Of a DNA stretch of 64,000 nucleotides, positions 27,742 to 36,836 are shown in pieces; the stretch's first letter is position 1; every line of letters begins with the position of its first letter. A program made the translations under genes and the position numbers. The notes beneath the pieces were generated by a model. The model had not been told where the DNA came from, did not search any database, and saw only the letters and a list, made by a program, of their open reading frames with translations. The stretch is from an uncultured Clostridia bacterium (GTDB lineage: Bacteria > Bacillota > Clostridia > Christensenellales > Borkfalkiaceae): assembly GCA_934271735.1 (NCBI GenBank), contig CAKQSB010000007.1, positions 40,979-104,978 on the forward strand. Direction: 5' to 3'.

Positions 27742-29223
27742 TCAGAATATATCGCCTAAATCGTCTCCGCTTTCCATAGGCGCGTCCGCGTCGGATACGG
27801 GCGGAGCGTCGTTTTCGGTAAGTCTTCTCATTCCGCCCCTGCCTCCTCTTTCGGCGGGCGGCTCTATATCGTTTATGTAAGACGCGGGAGGATTGATGAA
27901 CTTGGAGTTTTCGCCTTTGAAAAGCAAGTCGAAATCTCTGCATTCGCCCGCTCTGTTTTTTGCGATTATTATCTGAGCGACGTTCTTTTTAACCTTTCCC
28001 TGCTCGAGTTCTTTTTCTTCCGCGGCAAGGTCGGGTCTGTGAATAAACATAACTATATCCGCGTCCTGTTCGATTGCTCCCGATTCACGAAGGTCGGAAA
28101 GAACCGGTTTCTGCCCTTTCCTGCCCGTAACGAGACGTGAAAGCTGAGAAAGCGCGATAACGGGAATATCGAGTTCCTTGGCGATCATCTTCAGACCTCT
28201 CGAAATCTCGGTTATTTCCTGCTGACGGCTGTCGCTCGGTTTTATGGCGTTCATAAGCTGGATATGGTCGACTACGACGAGGTCGAGTTTTCCCTCCCTG
28301 CTCTTTAAACGTCTGCATTTGGAAAGAATTTCGGCGCAAGTCGTCATAGACGTATCGTCGACGTAAATCTTCGTGTCGTTCAGAACTTTTTGCGCCTGCC
28401 AAAGTTTCTGCCAGTCCTCATCCTCGAGCTTACCTTTGAGCGCGCTTTGGTTGGACACGTTCGCGACGGAACACATCATTCTCTGCGCAAGTTCTTCTTT
28501 CGTCATTTCGAGGGCGAATACCGCGCAAACGGCTTTCTCTTTTATCGCTATGTTTTCTACGATATTCATAGCGAGCGTGGTTTTACCGATAGAAGGTCTT
28601 GCGGCGAGGATTATGAGGTTGCCCGCGTGCAAGCCGTTCGTCATTTTGTCAAGCTCGGTAAAGCCTGTTTTTAGGCCCTGGAAATAGTCCTTATCTTTCT
28701 GAATGTTTTCGAATTTATCGAGAATCGTGTTAAACGCAGTGTTGATATTCGAAAGCGAACTTGTATCGAGCTGCTCGGAAATATCGTAAATACACTTTTC
28801 CGCAAACGCCACCGACTTTAAATAATCGGTTGAATTTCTCGATTCGTCCGAAATTTTATCCGCGCTTCTTATAAGCTTTCTGAGCGTACTGTCTCTTTTT
28901 ACGATATTGAGATAGTAAGAATAGTTCGCGGCGGAAGGCGTTATGCGCGCAAGCGACGTGAGATAATCCATTCCGCCCGCCTTTTCGAGCGTGGCGTTTT
29001 TCTCCATAACGTCCGATAACGTTACGAGATCGACGGGCGTGTTTGCCGAGGATATGGAGAACATGGCGTCGAAAATAAGCTTATGGGATTCGAGATAAAA
29101 ATCGCCCTCTTTAAGCTTGGATATTATTTCGTACTGCAATTCCATATCTATAAGTATCGACCCCAAAACGGATTGCTCCGCTTCGAGGTTATACGGCATT
29201 GCGTTTATTTTCGTTTGTGGCAT
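27742..29223 (-). CDS. dnaB: Replicative DNA helicase DnaB
   Basis: This hexameric helicase unwinds DNA at the replication fork. The N-terminal helical domain (MPYNLEAEQSVLGSIL) is followed by the RecA-like motor with Walker A AARPSIGKTT and the ALSQLSRLVTGRKGQ and LSDLRESGAIEQDAD segments. The frame can be extended 19 codons upstream, but GAGGAAG five bases before the ATG at 29223 and the family-typical start MPQTKINAMPYNLEAE favour the shorter 493-residue form. Its probable loaders are encoded at 34.4-36.8 kb. Confidence 0.96.
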   Translation of the reverse strand: MPQTKINAMPYNLEAEQSVLGSILIDMELQYEIISKLKEGDFYLESHKLIFDAMFSISSANTPVDLVTLSDVMEKNATLEKAGGMDYLTSLARITPSAANYSYYLNIVKRDSTLRKLIRSADKISDESRNSTDYLKSVAFAEKCIYDISEQLDTSSLSNINTAFNTILDKFENIQKDKDYFQGLKTGFTELDKMTNGLHAGNLIILAARPSIGKTTLAMNIVENIAIKEKAVCAVFALEMTKEELAQRMMCSVANVSNQSALKGKLEDEDWQKLWQAQKVLNDTKIYVDDTSMTTCAEILSKCRRLKSREGKLDLVVVDHIQLMNAIKPSDSRQQEITEISRGLKMIAKELDIPVIALSQLSRLVTGRKGQKPVLSDLRESGAIEQDADIVMFIHRPDLAAEEKELEQGKVKKNVAQIIIAKNRAGECRDFDLLFKGENSKFINPPASYINDIEPPAERGGRGGMRRLTENDAPPVSDADAPMESGDDLGDIF

Positions 29224-29303
29224 AAAAACTTCCTCAATAAATTCCTTGTTTTCGCGGCAAACAAAACCGCTGTTTACCAAACTTTAATCGGTTTAACCGA
29301 CAA

Positions 29304-31079
29304 TCAAAGACTTTCGAATTCTTTAAGCGTATCTTCGAACGACTTCATAGCCGCCTTGAACGCGTTTTTTTCGGTAAGGTCGACGCCCGCGAGCTTCAGA
29401 AGTTCAACGGGGCTATCCGAACCGCCGGAAGAAAGGAACTTAAAGTAATCTTCGACGGCTTTATCGCCCTCTTTATAAATTCTTTCCGCAATGGAAATTG
29501 CGCTGATTATGCCGGTTGCATACTTATAAACGTAAAACGCATTGTAGAAATGGGGAATTCTCGCCCATTCGTATGCTATTTCGTTATCCGAAACTATACC
29601 GTCGCCGTAGTACTTCTTATTGAGTTCGAGATACTGCTCGTTGAGATAATCCTTAGTAAGCGGAATACCCTTTTCGCAAGCGTTATGCGCGATATACTCG
29701 AATTCCGCAAACATAGTCTGACGGAAAAGCGTCGTACGGATCATATCCATATAGTAAGAACAAAGATATTTTTTAAGATCCTTGTTTTCGGTGTTTTTAA
29801 GAAGGTATTTGAGAAGAAGAACTTCGTTTACCGTGCTTGCGACTTCCGCGACGAAAATCTTATAATCGGCTTTGGCTTTAGGCTGAGCCGCGTCGGACTT
29901 GTAAGAATGAATGGAATGTCCGAGTTCGTGCGCTATCGTGAATATATCGTGGATAGTCGGCTGATAGTTAAGAAGAACATACGGGTGCGGCATAGCGTAA
30001 ACGCAGATACTGTAAGCTCCGCTTCTCTTTCCGTCCGTTTCTTCAACGTCTATCCAACCGTTATCGTGAGCAATCTGCAAAAGCTTACCGTAGTCTTCTC
30101 CGAGAGGAGCAAGTCCCTTTTTGACAACCTTGAAAGCTTCCTCGTAAGAAAGTTTCAGATCGTCGTTTTCGACAAGCGGCGTGTAAATATCCCACATATG
30201 CATTTCGTCGAGACCGAGAACTTTTTTACGGTCGTTGATATATCTGTGCATAAGGGGGAAACCTTCGTTTACGCTTTCGAGAAGATTTTCGTAAACGACG
30301 GGCGAAACGTCCTCGTTTTCGAGCGCCTTGGAAAGGCAACTGTCGTATTTTTTAACTCTCGCAAGAAAAACGTCCTTATTGACGTTGCCGATATAGGTTG
30401 CGGCAATCGTGTTAATCAAAGAAATATAAGCGTTGTAATAAGCCTTGAACGCTCTTTCTCTTACGTCTCTGTCCTTATCCTGAAGCAAAAGCCCGTATAC
30501 GCCGTGAGTTACCTTAACTTTTTCGCCTCTTACGTCTATCGTCGGGAACGGCATATCGGCGTTGTCGATCATTCCGAAAATGTCGTGGAATCCGCCGAAA
30601 ACCTGTCCGCCCATAGCGAGAATGTTTTCGCTTTCCTTGGAAAGAACGTGTTTTTTGGATTTAAGAAGGGTTTTAAGCATATAATCGTAATCGGAAAACT
30701 CCGGATCGGCGATTATTTCTTTCAATTCTTCTTCGGGGAAAGACGTGATTTCGGGCGTCATAAACGACACACTCGAGCTGTATTTTATGATGACGTTCTC
30801 TACTCTCGTCAGAAGTGCGTTAGCCTCGGAATCTCTTGCGTCGAGATCCTTTTTCATATAGGCGTAAACGTCGAGTTTCTCGAGAACAGCTTCGATCTCG
30901 TCCATTTCTTTAAGACATTTGAGCAAAGTTTTTTTATCGGAAAGCTTTCCCTCGTAAGACGAAAGGTCGGCTTTTTTAGTAATTTCTTCCAAAAGATCGT
31001 CGAATTCTTTCTGATCTTTGAAAATATCGGTAAGTCTCCATTTAAGATTTTCTGCAACTTCGTTTCTGCTTTTTGACAT
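29304..31079 (-). CDS. pepF: Oligoendopeptidase F (M3 family)
   Basis: This is a cytoplasmic zinc metallopeptidase that cleaves short peptides. The 591-residue product carries IAHELGHSIHSY near residue 385, with HExxH zinc ligands, and an upstream helical M3 domain. A GGAGG ribosome-binding site is before the ATG. It could process peptides imported by the Opp transporter 20 kb away, but they are not in one operon. Confidence 0.95.
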   Translation of the reverse strand: MSKSRNEVAENLKWRLTDIFKDQKEFDDLLEEITKKADLSSYEGKLSDKKTLLKCLKEMDEIEAVLEKLDVYAYMKKDLDARDSEANALLTRVENVIIKYSSSVSFMTPEITSFPEEELKEIIADPEFSDYDYMLKTLLKSKKHVLSKESENILAMGGQVFGGFHDIFGMIDNADMPFPTIDVRGEKVKVTHGVYGLLLQDKDRDVRERAFKAYYNAYISLINTIAATYIGNVNKDVFLARVKKYDSCLSKALENEDVSPVVYENLLESVNEGFPLMHRYINDRKKVLGLDEMHMWDIYTPLVENDDLKLSYEEAFKVVKKGLAPLGEDYGKLLQIAHDNGWIDVEETDGKRSGAYSICVYAMPHPYVLLNYQPTIHDIFTIAHELGHSIHSYKSDAAQPKAKADYKIFVAEVASTVNEVLLLKYLLKNTENKDLKKYLCSYYMDMIRTTLFRQTMFAEFEYIAHNACEKGIPLTKDYLNEQYLELNKKYYGDGIVSDNEIAYEWARIPHFYNAFYVYKYATGIISAISIAERIYKEGDKAVEDYFKFLSSGGSDSPVELLKLAGVDLTEKNAFKAAMKSFEDTLKEFESL

Positions 31080-31130
31080 TTTAAATTCCTCCGTTTTTAT
31101 CGTAAAGTCGTTATTTATCGTATTTTATGA

Positions 31131-31709
31131 TTATTTCGAGCCTTCGCGCGGCGTTTCGAAATCTTCGAAAACGTCGTCGTCGCTTTTAAGCCCGTAAGCA
31201 AGAAGCACGTTCGCGTGCGTCACATACTTTATTATGTCTCCGTTTTTAAAATCCGGCATAGGTTTTTCCTTGTCGACAAGAACGTTGCGGCGCATATATT
31301 CCTGCGTTTTATCCGACCATTCCAGAACCGCCATAACGTGAAAATCGACGTTTCCGACTTCGTTTATATAGGTTTCGTTCTGTAAAAACGTGCTTTCGCT
31401 CAGCATTTTTCTGCCCGTTTTTATATCGTCCATCAACTTAAAGTAATATTTAGCTCTTTTGTAAGGTATTCCGAGATAGATAAACGAAAAAATCACCTCT
31501 ATCGCCGAAATTAAACAAACAAGAAACTGATAAAGATTTTTTTTCGCTTCGAGTTCGGGCGTTGAAATGTACGGCATACGCAAAAACAATATGAACACCA
31601 CCGCGCATGCGACTATACCGACCGCCAGAACGGCAAAGTAAATATAAAGCAGTTTCTTTTTTAATTTCAACGCGTTATCGTAATCGTTTTCCGTGTAAAC
31701 GTTAGTCAC
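31131..31709 (-). CDS. Unknown two-segment membrane protein
   Basis: No family was recognised. The frame can be read from 31775, but a perfect AGGAGGT seven bases before a GTG at 31707-31709 fixes the start there. This gives 192 residues and an eight-base overlap (GTGACTAA) with the lepB stop. Two hydrophobic segments lie at about residues 20-46 and 60-84, followed by a 100-residue soluble tail. Tight coupling to lepB suggests linked expression with signal peptidase, but no function can be assigned. Confidence 0.75.
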   Translation of the reverse strand: MTNVYTENDYDNALKLKKKLLYIYFAVLAVGIVACAVVFILFLRMPYISTPELEAKKNLYQFLVCLISAIEVIFSFIYLGIPYKRAKYYFKLMDDIKTGRKMLSESTFLQNETYINEVGNVDFHVMAVLEWSDKTQEYMRRNVLVDKEKPMPDFKNGDIIKYVTHANVLLAYGLKSDDDVFEDFETPREGSK

Positions 31710-32373
31710 TGAGTAAACCTCCTGTATTTTGCTTCTTACCGAATAATGACAGAATGAAATTGTCGATTTTGACAACCGTTCCGTAATAAGAACTTAAAGT
31801 TTTTCTCGATCTTATAGCCCATTCGGGAACAACTCCAACGACGGCTTCGAAGCTTTTCTGCCCGATCGCTCTGCTGTCCCGACTGTCGCATCTGTTATCC
31901 CCGAGAAAGAATATTTTTCCCTCTTCGACGGTGACCGCAGGAAAACTAAGCTTTGAATCCGGTTTCGAATAATAAGCGTAAGGTTCGTCAACTTTTTCGA
32001 ACTTTTCGCCCTCGCCCGCCTTTTTCCTGTAAACGACGTTATCTTTCATAAATAGCGTGTCCCCGGGAAGACCTATCACTCTTTTTATATAGTTCGTCTC
32101 ACCCGAAATCTCTATAACGACGACGTCGCCGTAAGTCGGTTTCTTAAGTTTGTCCATCAAAAGCCAGTCGCCGTCGTCTATCGTCCGATTCATAGAATTT
32201 CCCGAAATAAGCACGGGAGAAAGCCATACTCTCTGAACAACCGAAAACAAAAGAAGAACGACGATCAGAACAAGAAGGACTATATCGGAAACCGAGAATA
32301 TTTTTTCTTTTTTCGCGCCGAGAAGCCTTTCGTTAATTTTTTTGTTCCCGCCGCGACTATCGCTACGCTTCAT
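31702..32373 (-). CDS. lepB: Signal peptidase I
   Basis: This membrane serine protease removes signal peptides from exported proteins. The N terminus is basic and cytoplasmic, and one membrane segment (about residues 27-50) follows. Catalytic serine is in SGNSMNRTI and catalytic lysine in TNYIKRVIGLPGD; the C-terminal box LGDNRCDSRDSR is intact. 223 residues is a normal Gram-positive size. The start overlaps nothing but sits next to the stop of the hydrolase-like gene, and the ribosome-binding site is weak. Confidence 0.96.
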   Translation of the reverse strand: MKRSDSRGGNKKINERLLGAKKEKIFSVSDIVLLVLIVVLLLFSVVQRVWLSPVLISGNSMNRTIDDGDWLLMDKLKKPTYGDVVVIEISGETNYIKRVIGLPGDTLFMKDNVVYRKKAGEGEKFEKVDEPYAYYSKPDSKLSFPAVTVEEGKIFFLGDNRCDSRDSRAIGQKSFEAVVGVVPEWAIRSRKTLSSYYGTVVKIDNFILSLFGKKQNTGGLLSD

Positions 32374-32374
32374 T

Positions 32375-34051
32375 TTATATCAATAAAATATTATTTACGA
32401 CGTATTTGCCGTCCGACTCTATTTTCAAAGCGAATATATCCTGAAACTTTCTTATGCTCATTCCCTCTTTGGATTTGAATTCGCCGATTTTCAGGATCAC
32501 GTTCTGCCAGATACTTCCGCTTTTCATTTCGATCGAATAAGAAAACTCCTTAACCCCGGACGGCGTTTCCGCCATAAAGGAAAGCTTGACCACGCAGAAT
32601 TCCGCCGTGTAAAAATCAAGTTCGAGAATAGAATTTTCATCGACCGCGCAACACGGCTCGCTGAACTTATAACTTATCAGCCCGCAGTGAGAATATGCGC
32701 CGTAAATTCCGTTCGCGCCTTTGACAAGCTCGAGGAATTTCCCTTCGTCGACGAAAATGCTCTTTTCGGAAGCGTTTTTATCGTAGAACGTAATACCGTC
32801 AAGTCCGTCTCTGCTCGAATAAATAAGGTTGGACTTTTTGGACGAAGAAGTTTCGAGTTTTTTATAAGCGAGCTTTGAGCTGAGCGTAAGTCCGTTTTTA
32901 TATCTGACGACAGCGAACGCGAAAACGTTTTTCGTGCTTCCGTTCGCAACATATTCGTACTTCATCTTTCCGTAATCGTCGTCGCCTACGAAATCGCATG
33001 AATTCCAGTTTCTGATCGCGGGGTTGATAACTCCTTCGTTTATATATACTTTCGCGCTTTCGATTTTAAGCTTATCCGAATAATCGAGCGTTAAGGACAA
33101 AAGGTTTCCGTCCTGCTCGACGGTAACTTCGGGACATTTCGGAAAATCGTATTTTTTTATTCCGAATTGTCCGTAAAGGAAAAGTTCGACGTCCTTTTTG
33201 CAATAATCGTCGAGATAAACGTTGAAACCCGGCGAGAAATTAAACGCGTACGGGACGTCCGCGCTTATTCTCGAAAGCGTGTCCAGAGATCTGTCGAAAT
33301 CGAATTCGGTACTGTTCGTGGACGTGAGAAACAAAACGGGGCATTTAACGTACTGCGCGTAAGCGTGCGCGTCTACAGCGGCGATAAATTTACGTCTTTC
33401 CTCGTCCATTACTATATCGGAATCGGAAAATTTGCAAACGCCTTTGTAAGCCGACCAGCCCGCGCCGAACATAAACACGGCACATTTCACTCTGTCGTCC
33501 ACGGCAGCGAGCTGCCAGGCGATATTCGCTCCGTTCTTTATGCCGATAACGCCGACTTTTTTCACCTTCGGATTTTGTTCGAGCAAAAAAGTCATAGCGT
33601 ATCTCGTAGCCGCAACCCATTCGTACCAACAAGTTTCTTTCGCGCTTTTATCGACATAATCCATTCTTCTGCCGCGCATTTCGTAATTCGCGTACGATAC
33701 CGCTTCGGGATAGACTGTATAATTTTCGGCGTTATCCCTCTTCCCGTACAAATCGACCATAAGAACGGAAAAACCCATTTTTACATAGTCGATAACCTCT
33801 TCGTAATTTATCATTTCTTTTATATCGGGGATATACAAAAGGCACTCGTGCGATAGAGTATCGTCGGGCGTGAAATATGTTCCGAATATACGAACTCTTT
33901 CGTTGCCGACGGCTCGTCCGGAGAAGAAAAAGTCTCTGTGAACGACGTTGTCGTAACGAATTTCGCTCAGCATATTCGCCTTGGTCGGCATCGACGCGTC
34001 GAAGCCTTCCCATAAGGATATTGGAGTTAAAATCACCGATTGTTCTATCAT
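32375..34051 (-). CDS. Alpha/beta-hydrolase-fold protein with an apparently lost catalytic triad
   Basis: The first 300 residues resemble acetyl-xylan-esterase / dienelactone-hydrolase relatives (VLMVDLYGKRDN, MDYVDKSAKETCWYEW, KVKKVGVIGIKNGANIAWQLA, CPVLFLTSTNS). The nucleophile elbow reads G-I-K-N-G (170-174), with lysine 172 where the family has serine. The position expected for the catalytic histidine (NFSPGFNVYL) appears to be a valine. So it may be a pseudoenzyme. The last 250 residues look beta-rich and are not recognised. AGGAG precedes the ATG. No signal peptide is visible. It heads a leftward run into lepB. Confidence 0.75.
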   Translation of the reverse strand: MIEQSVILTPISLWEGFDASMPTKANMLSEIRYDNVVHRDFFFSGRAVGNERVRIFGTYFTPDDTLSHECLLYIPDIKEMINYEEVIDYVKMGFSVLMVDLYGKRDNAENYTVYPEAVSYANYEMRGRRMDYVDKSAKETCWYEWVAATRYAMTFLLEQNPKVKKVGVIGIKNGANIAWQLAAVDDRVKCAVFMFGAGWSAYKGVCKFSDSDIVMDEERRKFIAAVDAHAYAQYVKCPVLFLTSTNSTEFDFDRSLDTLSRISADVPYAFNFSPGFNVYLDDYCKKDVELFLYGQFGIKKYDFPKCPEVTVEQDGNLLSLTLDYSDKLKIESAKVYINEGVINPAIRNWNSCDFVGDDDYGKMKYEYVANGSTKNVFAFAVVRYKNGLTLSSKLAYKKLETSSSKKSNLIYSSRDGLDGITFYDKNASEKSIFVDEGKFLELVKGANGIYGAYSHCGLISYKFSEPCCAVDENSILELDFYTAEFCVVKLSFMAETPSGVKEFSYSIEMKSGSIWQNVILKIGEFKSKEGMSIRKFQDIFALKIESDGKYVVNNILLI

Positions 34052-34343
34052 TGTAGCTCCTGACCGAAATATATAATATACCGAGTTTTATTATACTACA
34101 TTTTTTTAAAATTTGCGACAAATATTAAGCGTTTTTTTGACTTTTTATAAATTTTTCCATAAATTTTTCGCATTTTTCTTAAAAACAATCCTTCACACCC
34201 GTAAAACGCTGTTTTTATGAAGCTCAACCGCTTGATTTTGCAGACATTTTGCGACGTTTTCGTGAAATAAATAACCGTCGATGTGTTTTTGAAAGCTTGC
34301 CGTAACTAAATATTGTGTTTAAAAAAAATCGGGGAAAAACAAC

Positions 34344-34372
34344 TTGCTTTTTTACGGAATTTATAATATTAT
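34344..34372 (+). promoter_or_regulatory. Probable promoter of dnaD-dnaI
   Basis: TTGCTT (34344-34349) and TATTAT (34367-34372) are 17 bp apart. The -10 overlaps the first copy of the 14-bp tandem repeat, so a protein bound there would block it. An alternative TATAAT at 34362-34367 has no -35 at the right distance. Confidence 0.45.
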
Positions 34373-34395
34373 TAAATACGCATTATTAAATACGC
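34368..34395. repeat. Two perfect 14-bp tandem repeats in the dnaD promoter
   Basis: ATTATTAAATACGC occurs at 34368-34381 and again at 34382-34395 without mismatch. It begins in the -10 element and runs past the expected transcript start. Confidence 0.9.
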
Positions 34396-34432
34396 ACCAG
34401 AATTAAAAAGCATCGAAAAAACGGAGTTATCA

Positions 34433-35842
34433 ATGTCTTTCTGCTCGTTCACAAAAGAATCGGTTAAAAATTCCTCAACGGTAATCGACAATAAATTTAT
34501 ATCCACCTATCTTCCCGAAGCAAACGGAGACGCCGTAAAAGTATATGTTTACGGGCTTTTCGTGTGTCAGGAAACGGACGACGATATTTCTTTCGAAAAA
34601 TTCTGCAACGACGTGAATCTCGAATCGTCCGCCGTTATGGATTGTTTTAAATTCTGGGAGGAACTCGGCGTCGTGAACGTCCTTTCGACAGACCCGTTTA
34701 TAGTCAAATATCTCCCCGTTTCTTCATCAAAACCAAGAAAATACAGCGCGGAAAAGTACGGCGAATTCAATAAAGCTTTACAGGTTCTTATCCCGGAAAG
34801 AATGATAACGACCAACGAATACGCGGCTTATTTTTCGCTTATGGAAGAAAACGGAATAAAACCCGAAGCCCTTTTAATGATCGTAAAATACTGCGTTGAC
34901 TTAAAAGGCGGAGCGATAGGATGCAGATATATTCTTAAAGTTGCGGGGGACTTTATCGCGCGCGGCGTTACCACCACAACGAAAATAGAAAAAGAGCTTT
35001 CCGATTACTCGCTTAAAACAGGCGAATTCGCAACGCTTATGAACTATATTCTGCCCGGTAAAAAACCGCAGATCGAAGATTTGAAACTGTTCGAAAAATG
35101 GAACAAACAACTTCTCTACGATATGGACACGATAATTTTCATCGCGAAAACGGCTAAAATCAAAAATATCGAAAAGCTCGACAAGGAAATCGACGTGCTT
35201 TACGCGAGCAAAAAATTTTCCGAGAAAGAAATCGCCGATTATTACAAATCGAAAGCCGAAACAGCCGAACTCGCGTATTCGATCAATCGTTCTCTTTCCG
35301 TTTACACCGAGGTTATCGACCCGGTTATAGAAAACTACGTTACGCCGTGGCTTAATATGGGTTACGACGGCGAAACGCTTTTGTTCCTCGCGACATACTG
35401 TTTCAAAAAGAATAAGCGTTCGCTCGAAGAAATGAATGAAATAGTAGAAAAACTTTATAAAAACGGACTTATCACACTCACCGCTATTGCAGAATTCCTT
35501 AAATCGATTTCCGTAGATGACGGCTTTATAAAAAAGCTTATCGAATCCGCAGGACTTTCGAGGAGACCGACCGACTGGGACAGACAGAATTTAAAAACCT
35601 GGCGAAGCTGGAATTTCTCGGACGAAATGATTTCCGAAGCGGCGAAAATCGCCGTTGGAAAATCAAATCCTATGTCATACGTGAATGCCGTTTTATCGGG
35701 TTGGAAAGCCGAAGGAATTTTCTCTCCCGATAAAATCGTACATACGCAAACCAAAAATGCAACGAACGCAATCAAAACAAGAAACTATTCCAAAGAAGAG
35801 TTTGACAAGCTTATCGATAATATCGACGACATCGAATTTTAA
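34433..35842 (+). CDS. DnaD-domain replication protein
   Basis: The 469-residue protein has an N-terminal winged-helix-like part and two DnaD-type helical domains (about residues 210-280 and 290-365), plus a third similar segment ending in SYVNAVLSGWKAEGI, the family YxxxIxxxW motif. DnaD proteins remodel DNA and help load the replicative helicase in Firmicutes. The start has GGAG six bases before the ATG. It is followed after five bases by the DnaI-like ATPase, so the two form a helicase-loading unit separate from dnaB. Confidence 0.9.
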   Translation: MSFCSFTKESVKNSSTVIDNKFISTYLPEANGDAVKVYVYGLFVCQETDDDISFEKFCNDVNLESSAVMDCFKFWEELGVVNVLSTDPFIVKYLPVSSSKPRKYSAEKYGEFNKALQVLIPERMITTNEYAAYFSLMEENGIKPEALLMIVKYCVDLKGGAIGCRYILKVAGDFIARGVTTTTKIEKELSDYSLKTGEFATLMNYILPGKKPQIEDLKLFEKWNKQLLYDMDTIIFIAKTAKIKNIEKLDKEIDVLYASKKFSEKEIADYYKSKAETAELAYSINRSLSVYTEVIDPVIENYVTPWLNMGYDGETLLFLATYCFKKNKRSLEEMNEIVEKLYKNGLITLTAIAEFLKSISVDDGFIKKLIESAGLSRRPTDWDRQNLKTWRSWNFSDEMISEAAKIAVGKSNPMSYVNAVLSGWKAEGIFSPDKIVHTQTKNATNAIKTRNYSKEEFDKLIDNIDDIEF

Positions 35843-35847
35843 ACAAT

Positions 35848-36783
35848 ATGATTTACGACAACAGACTTATTAAAGAAATCAACGACGAGCTTTCCTCAAG
35901 AAGGAAAAAAGCCGAAGCCGCGTCGGAAAGATATGCCGACGCCTTGAGTGAAAACGAAAGCTACGCGAAGTTAAAAAAAGAATATGCAACCGCTAAATTC
36001 GACTACTCCAAAGCCCGTTTTACCGCCGACGAAAAAGCCGAAAAAGAAGCTTCGCAAAGAATAAGAAAAGCCGAAGCGGAAATGAAAAATATACAAAAAT
36101 CTCTTAATATTTCGGACGAAATGCTTTCTCCGCGCTATTTATGCAAAGTGTGCAACGACACGGGAACTTTACCGAGCGGCAAAAAATGCAAATGCTTTGA
36201 ACAACTTGCCGCGGAAATTACTCTCGACGAACTCGGAATTGACAAAAGAGAATTCCCGTCTTTTGAAGAATCTCGCAAGCTTACCGAAAACGGACTCGAC
36301 AAAATTTATGATAAATTCCGGAGTTTTTGCGATCACTTCCCCTCGACAAGTAAAAACGTGATTATTTCGGGAAGCGTCGGAACGGGCAAAAGCCGCCTGA
36401 CGGAATGTATCGCGGGCGAACTTACGAAAAAAGGTTTTAACGTGGTATTTCTTTCGGCATGCCAACTCAACACGATATTTTTAACCTACCACATCGCGCC
36501 CGTTTACGATAAATCGTTTTACATTTCTCTGCTTTCCGGTTGCGATCTTCTCGTTATCGACGATCTCGGAACAGAGCCGATTTATAAAAACGTTACGCTC
36601 GAATATCTTTTAACCGTTTTATCGGAAAGAAACTCGAAAAATATGCCCTATATCGTCACGACGAATTTAACTCAGGAACAACTTCTCGACAGATACGGGG
36701 ATAGAATTTTATCGAGATTAAACGATAAAAAGCAGGGAATAAGAATTGAGATTAACGGAAAAGATTTAAGAAGAATAAAATAA
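35848..36783 (+). CDS. DnaC/DnaI-like AAA+ helicase loader
   Basis: The 311-residue ATPase has a coiled N terminus (about 10-90) and a zinc-ribbon-like CKVCNDTG...CKCF cluster at about 99-116. Walker A is GSVGTGKS and Walker B LLVIDDLGTEP; the sensor region is VTTNLT. This layout fits loaders that place DnaB on DNA. There is no clear ribosome-binding site and only five bases separate it from dnaD, so translation is likely coupled. The zinc-binding N domain resembles Bacillus DnaI rather than E. coli DnaC. Confidence 0.92.
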   Translation: MIYDNRLIKEINDELSSRRKKAEAASERYADALSENESYAKLKKEYATAKFDYSKARFTADEKAEKEASQRIRKAEAEMKNIQKSLNISDEMLSPRYLCKVCNDTGTLPSGKKCKCFEQLAAEITLDELGIDKREFPSFEESRKLTENGLDKIYDKFRSFCDHFPSTSKNVIISGSVGTGKSRLTECIAGELTKKGFNVVFLSACQLNTIFLTYHIAPVYDKSFYISLLSGCDLLVIDDLGTEPIYKNVTLEYLLTVLSERNSKNMPYIVTTNLTQEQLLDRYGDRILSRLNDKKQGIRIEINGKDLRRIK

Positions 36784-36800
36784 GACCCGATTTAATAAAC

Positions 36801-36826
36801 AGGCTTCGGCAAATTTGCCGAAGCCT
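36801..36826. terminator. Bidirectional terminator between dnaI and the LysR gene
   Basis: AGGCTTCGGCA (36801-36811) pairs with TGCCGAAGCCT (36816-36826) around an AATT loop. TTTGATTTTTATT follows on the plus strand. The LysR gene converges from the right. Confidence 0.85.
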
Positions 36827-36836
36827 TTGATTTTTA

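Larger units (their letters stand above)
34052..34432. other. AT-rich gap between divergent genes
   Basis: This 381-bp stretch has no gene. It holds the promoter regions of the hydrolase-like gene (a minus-strand -10 TATAAT at 34090-34095 with no convincing -35) and of dnaD, plus a tandem 14-bp repeat. The middle (34140-34340) is AT-rich and no feature was recognised in it. Confidence 0.6.

Noticed and set aside
29550..31076. 508-codon open frame on the plus strand
   Set aside because: It lies wholly antisense to pepF and its protein is rich in F, R and V without any family pattern. It follows from the codon bias of the real gene. The same holds for other long antisense frames, for example at 323-1237, 3768-5180, 14751-16022, 20807-21967 and 46622-47500.
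34140..34340. Replication origin next to dnaD-dnaI
   Set aside because: The stretch is AT-rich, but no cluster of DnaA boxes (TTATCCACA-like) was found and no dnaA, dnaN or recF is nearby.
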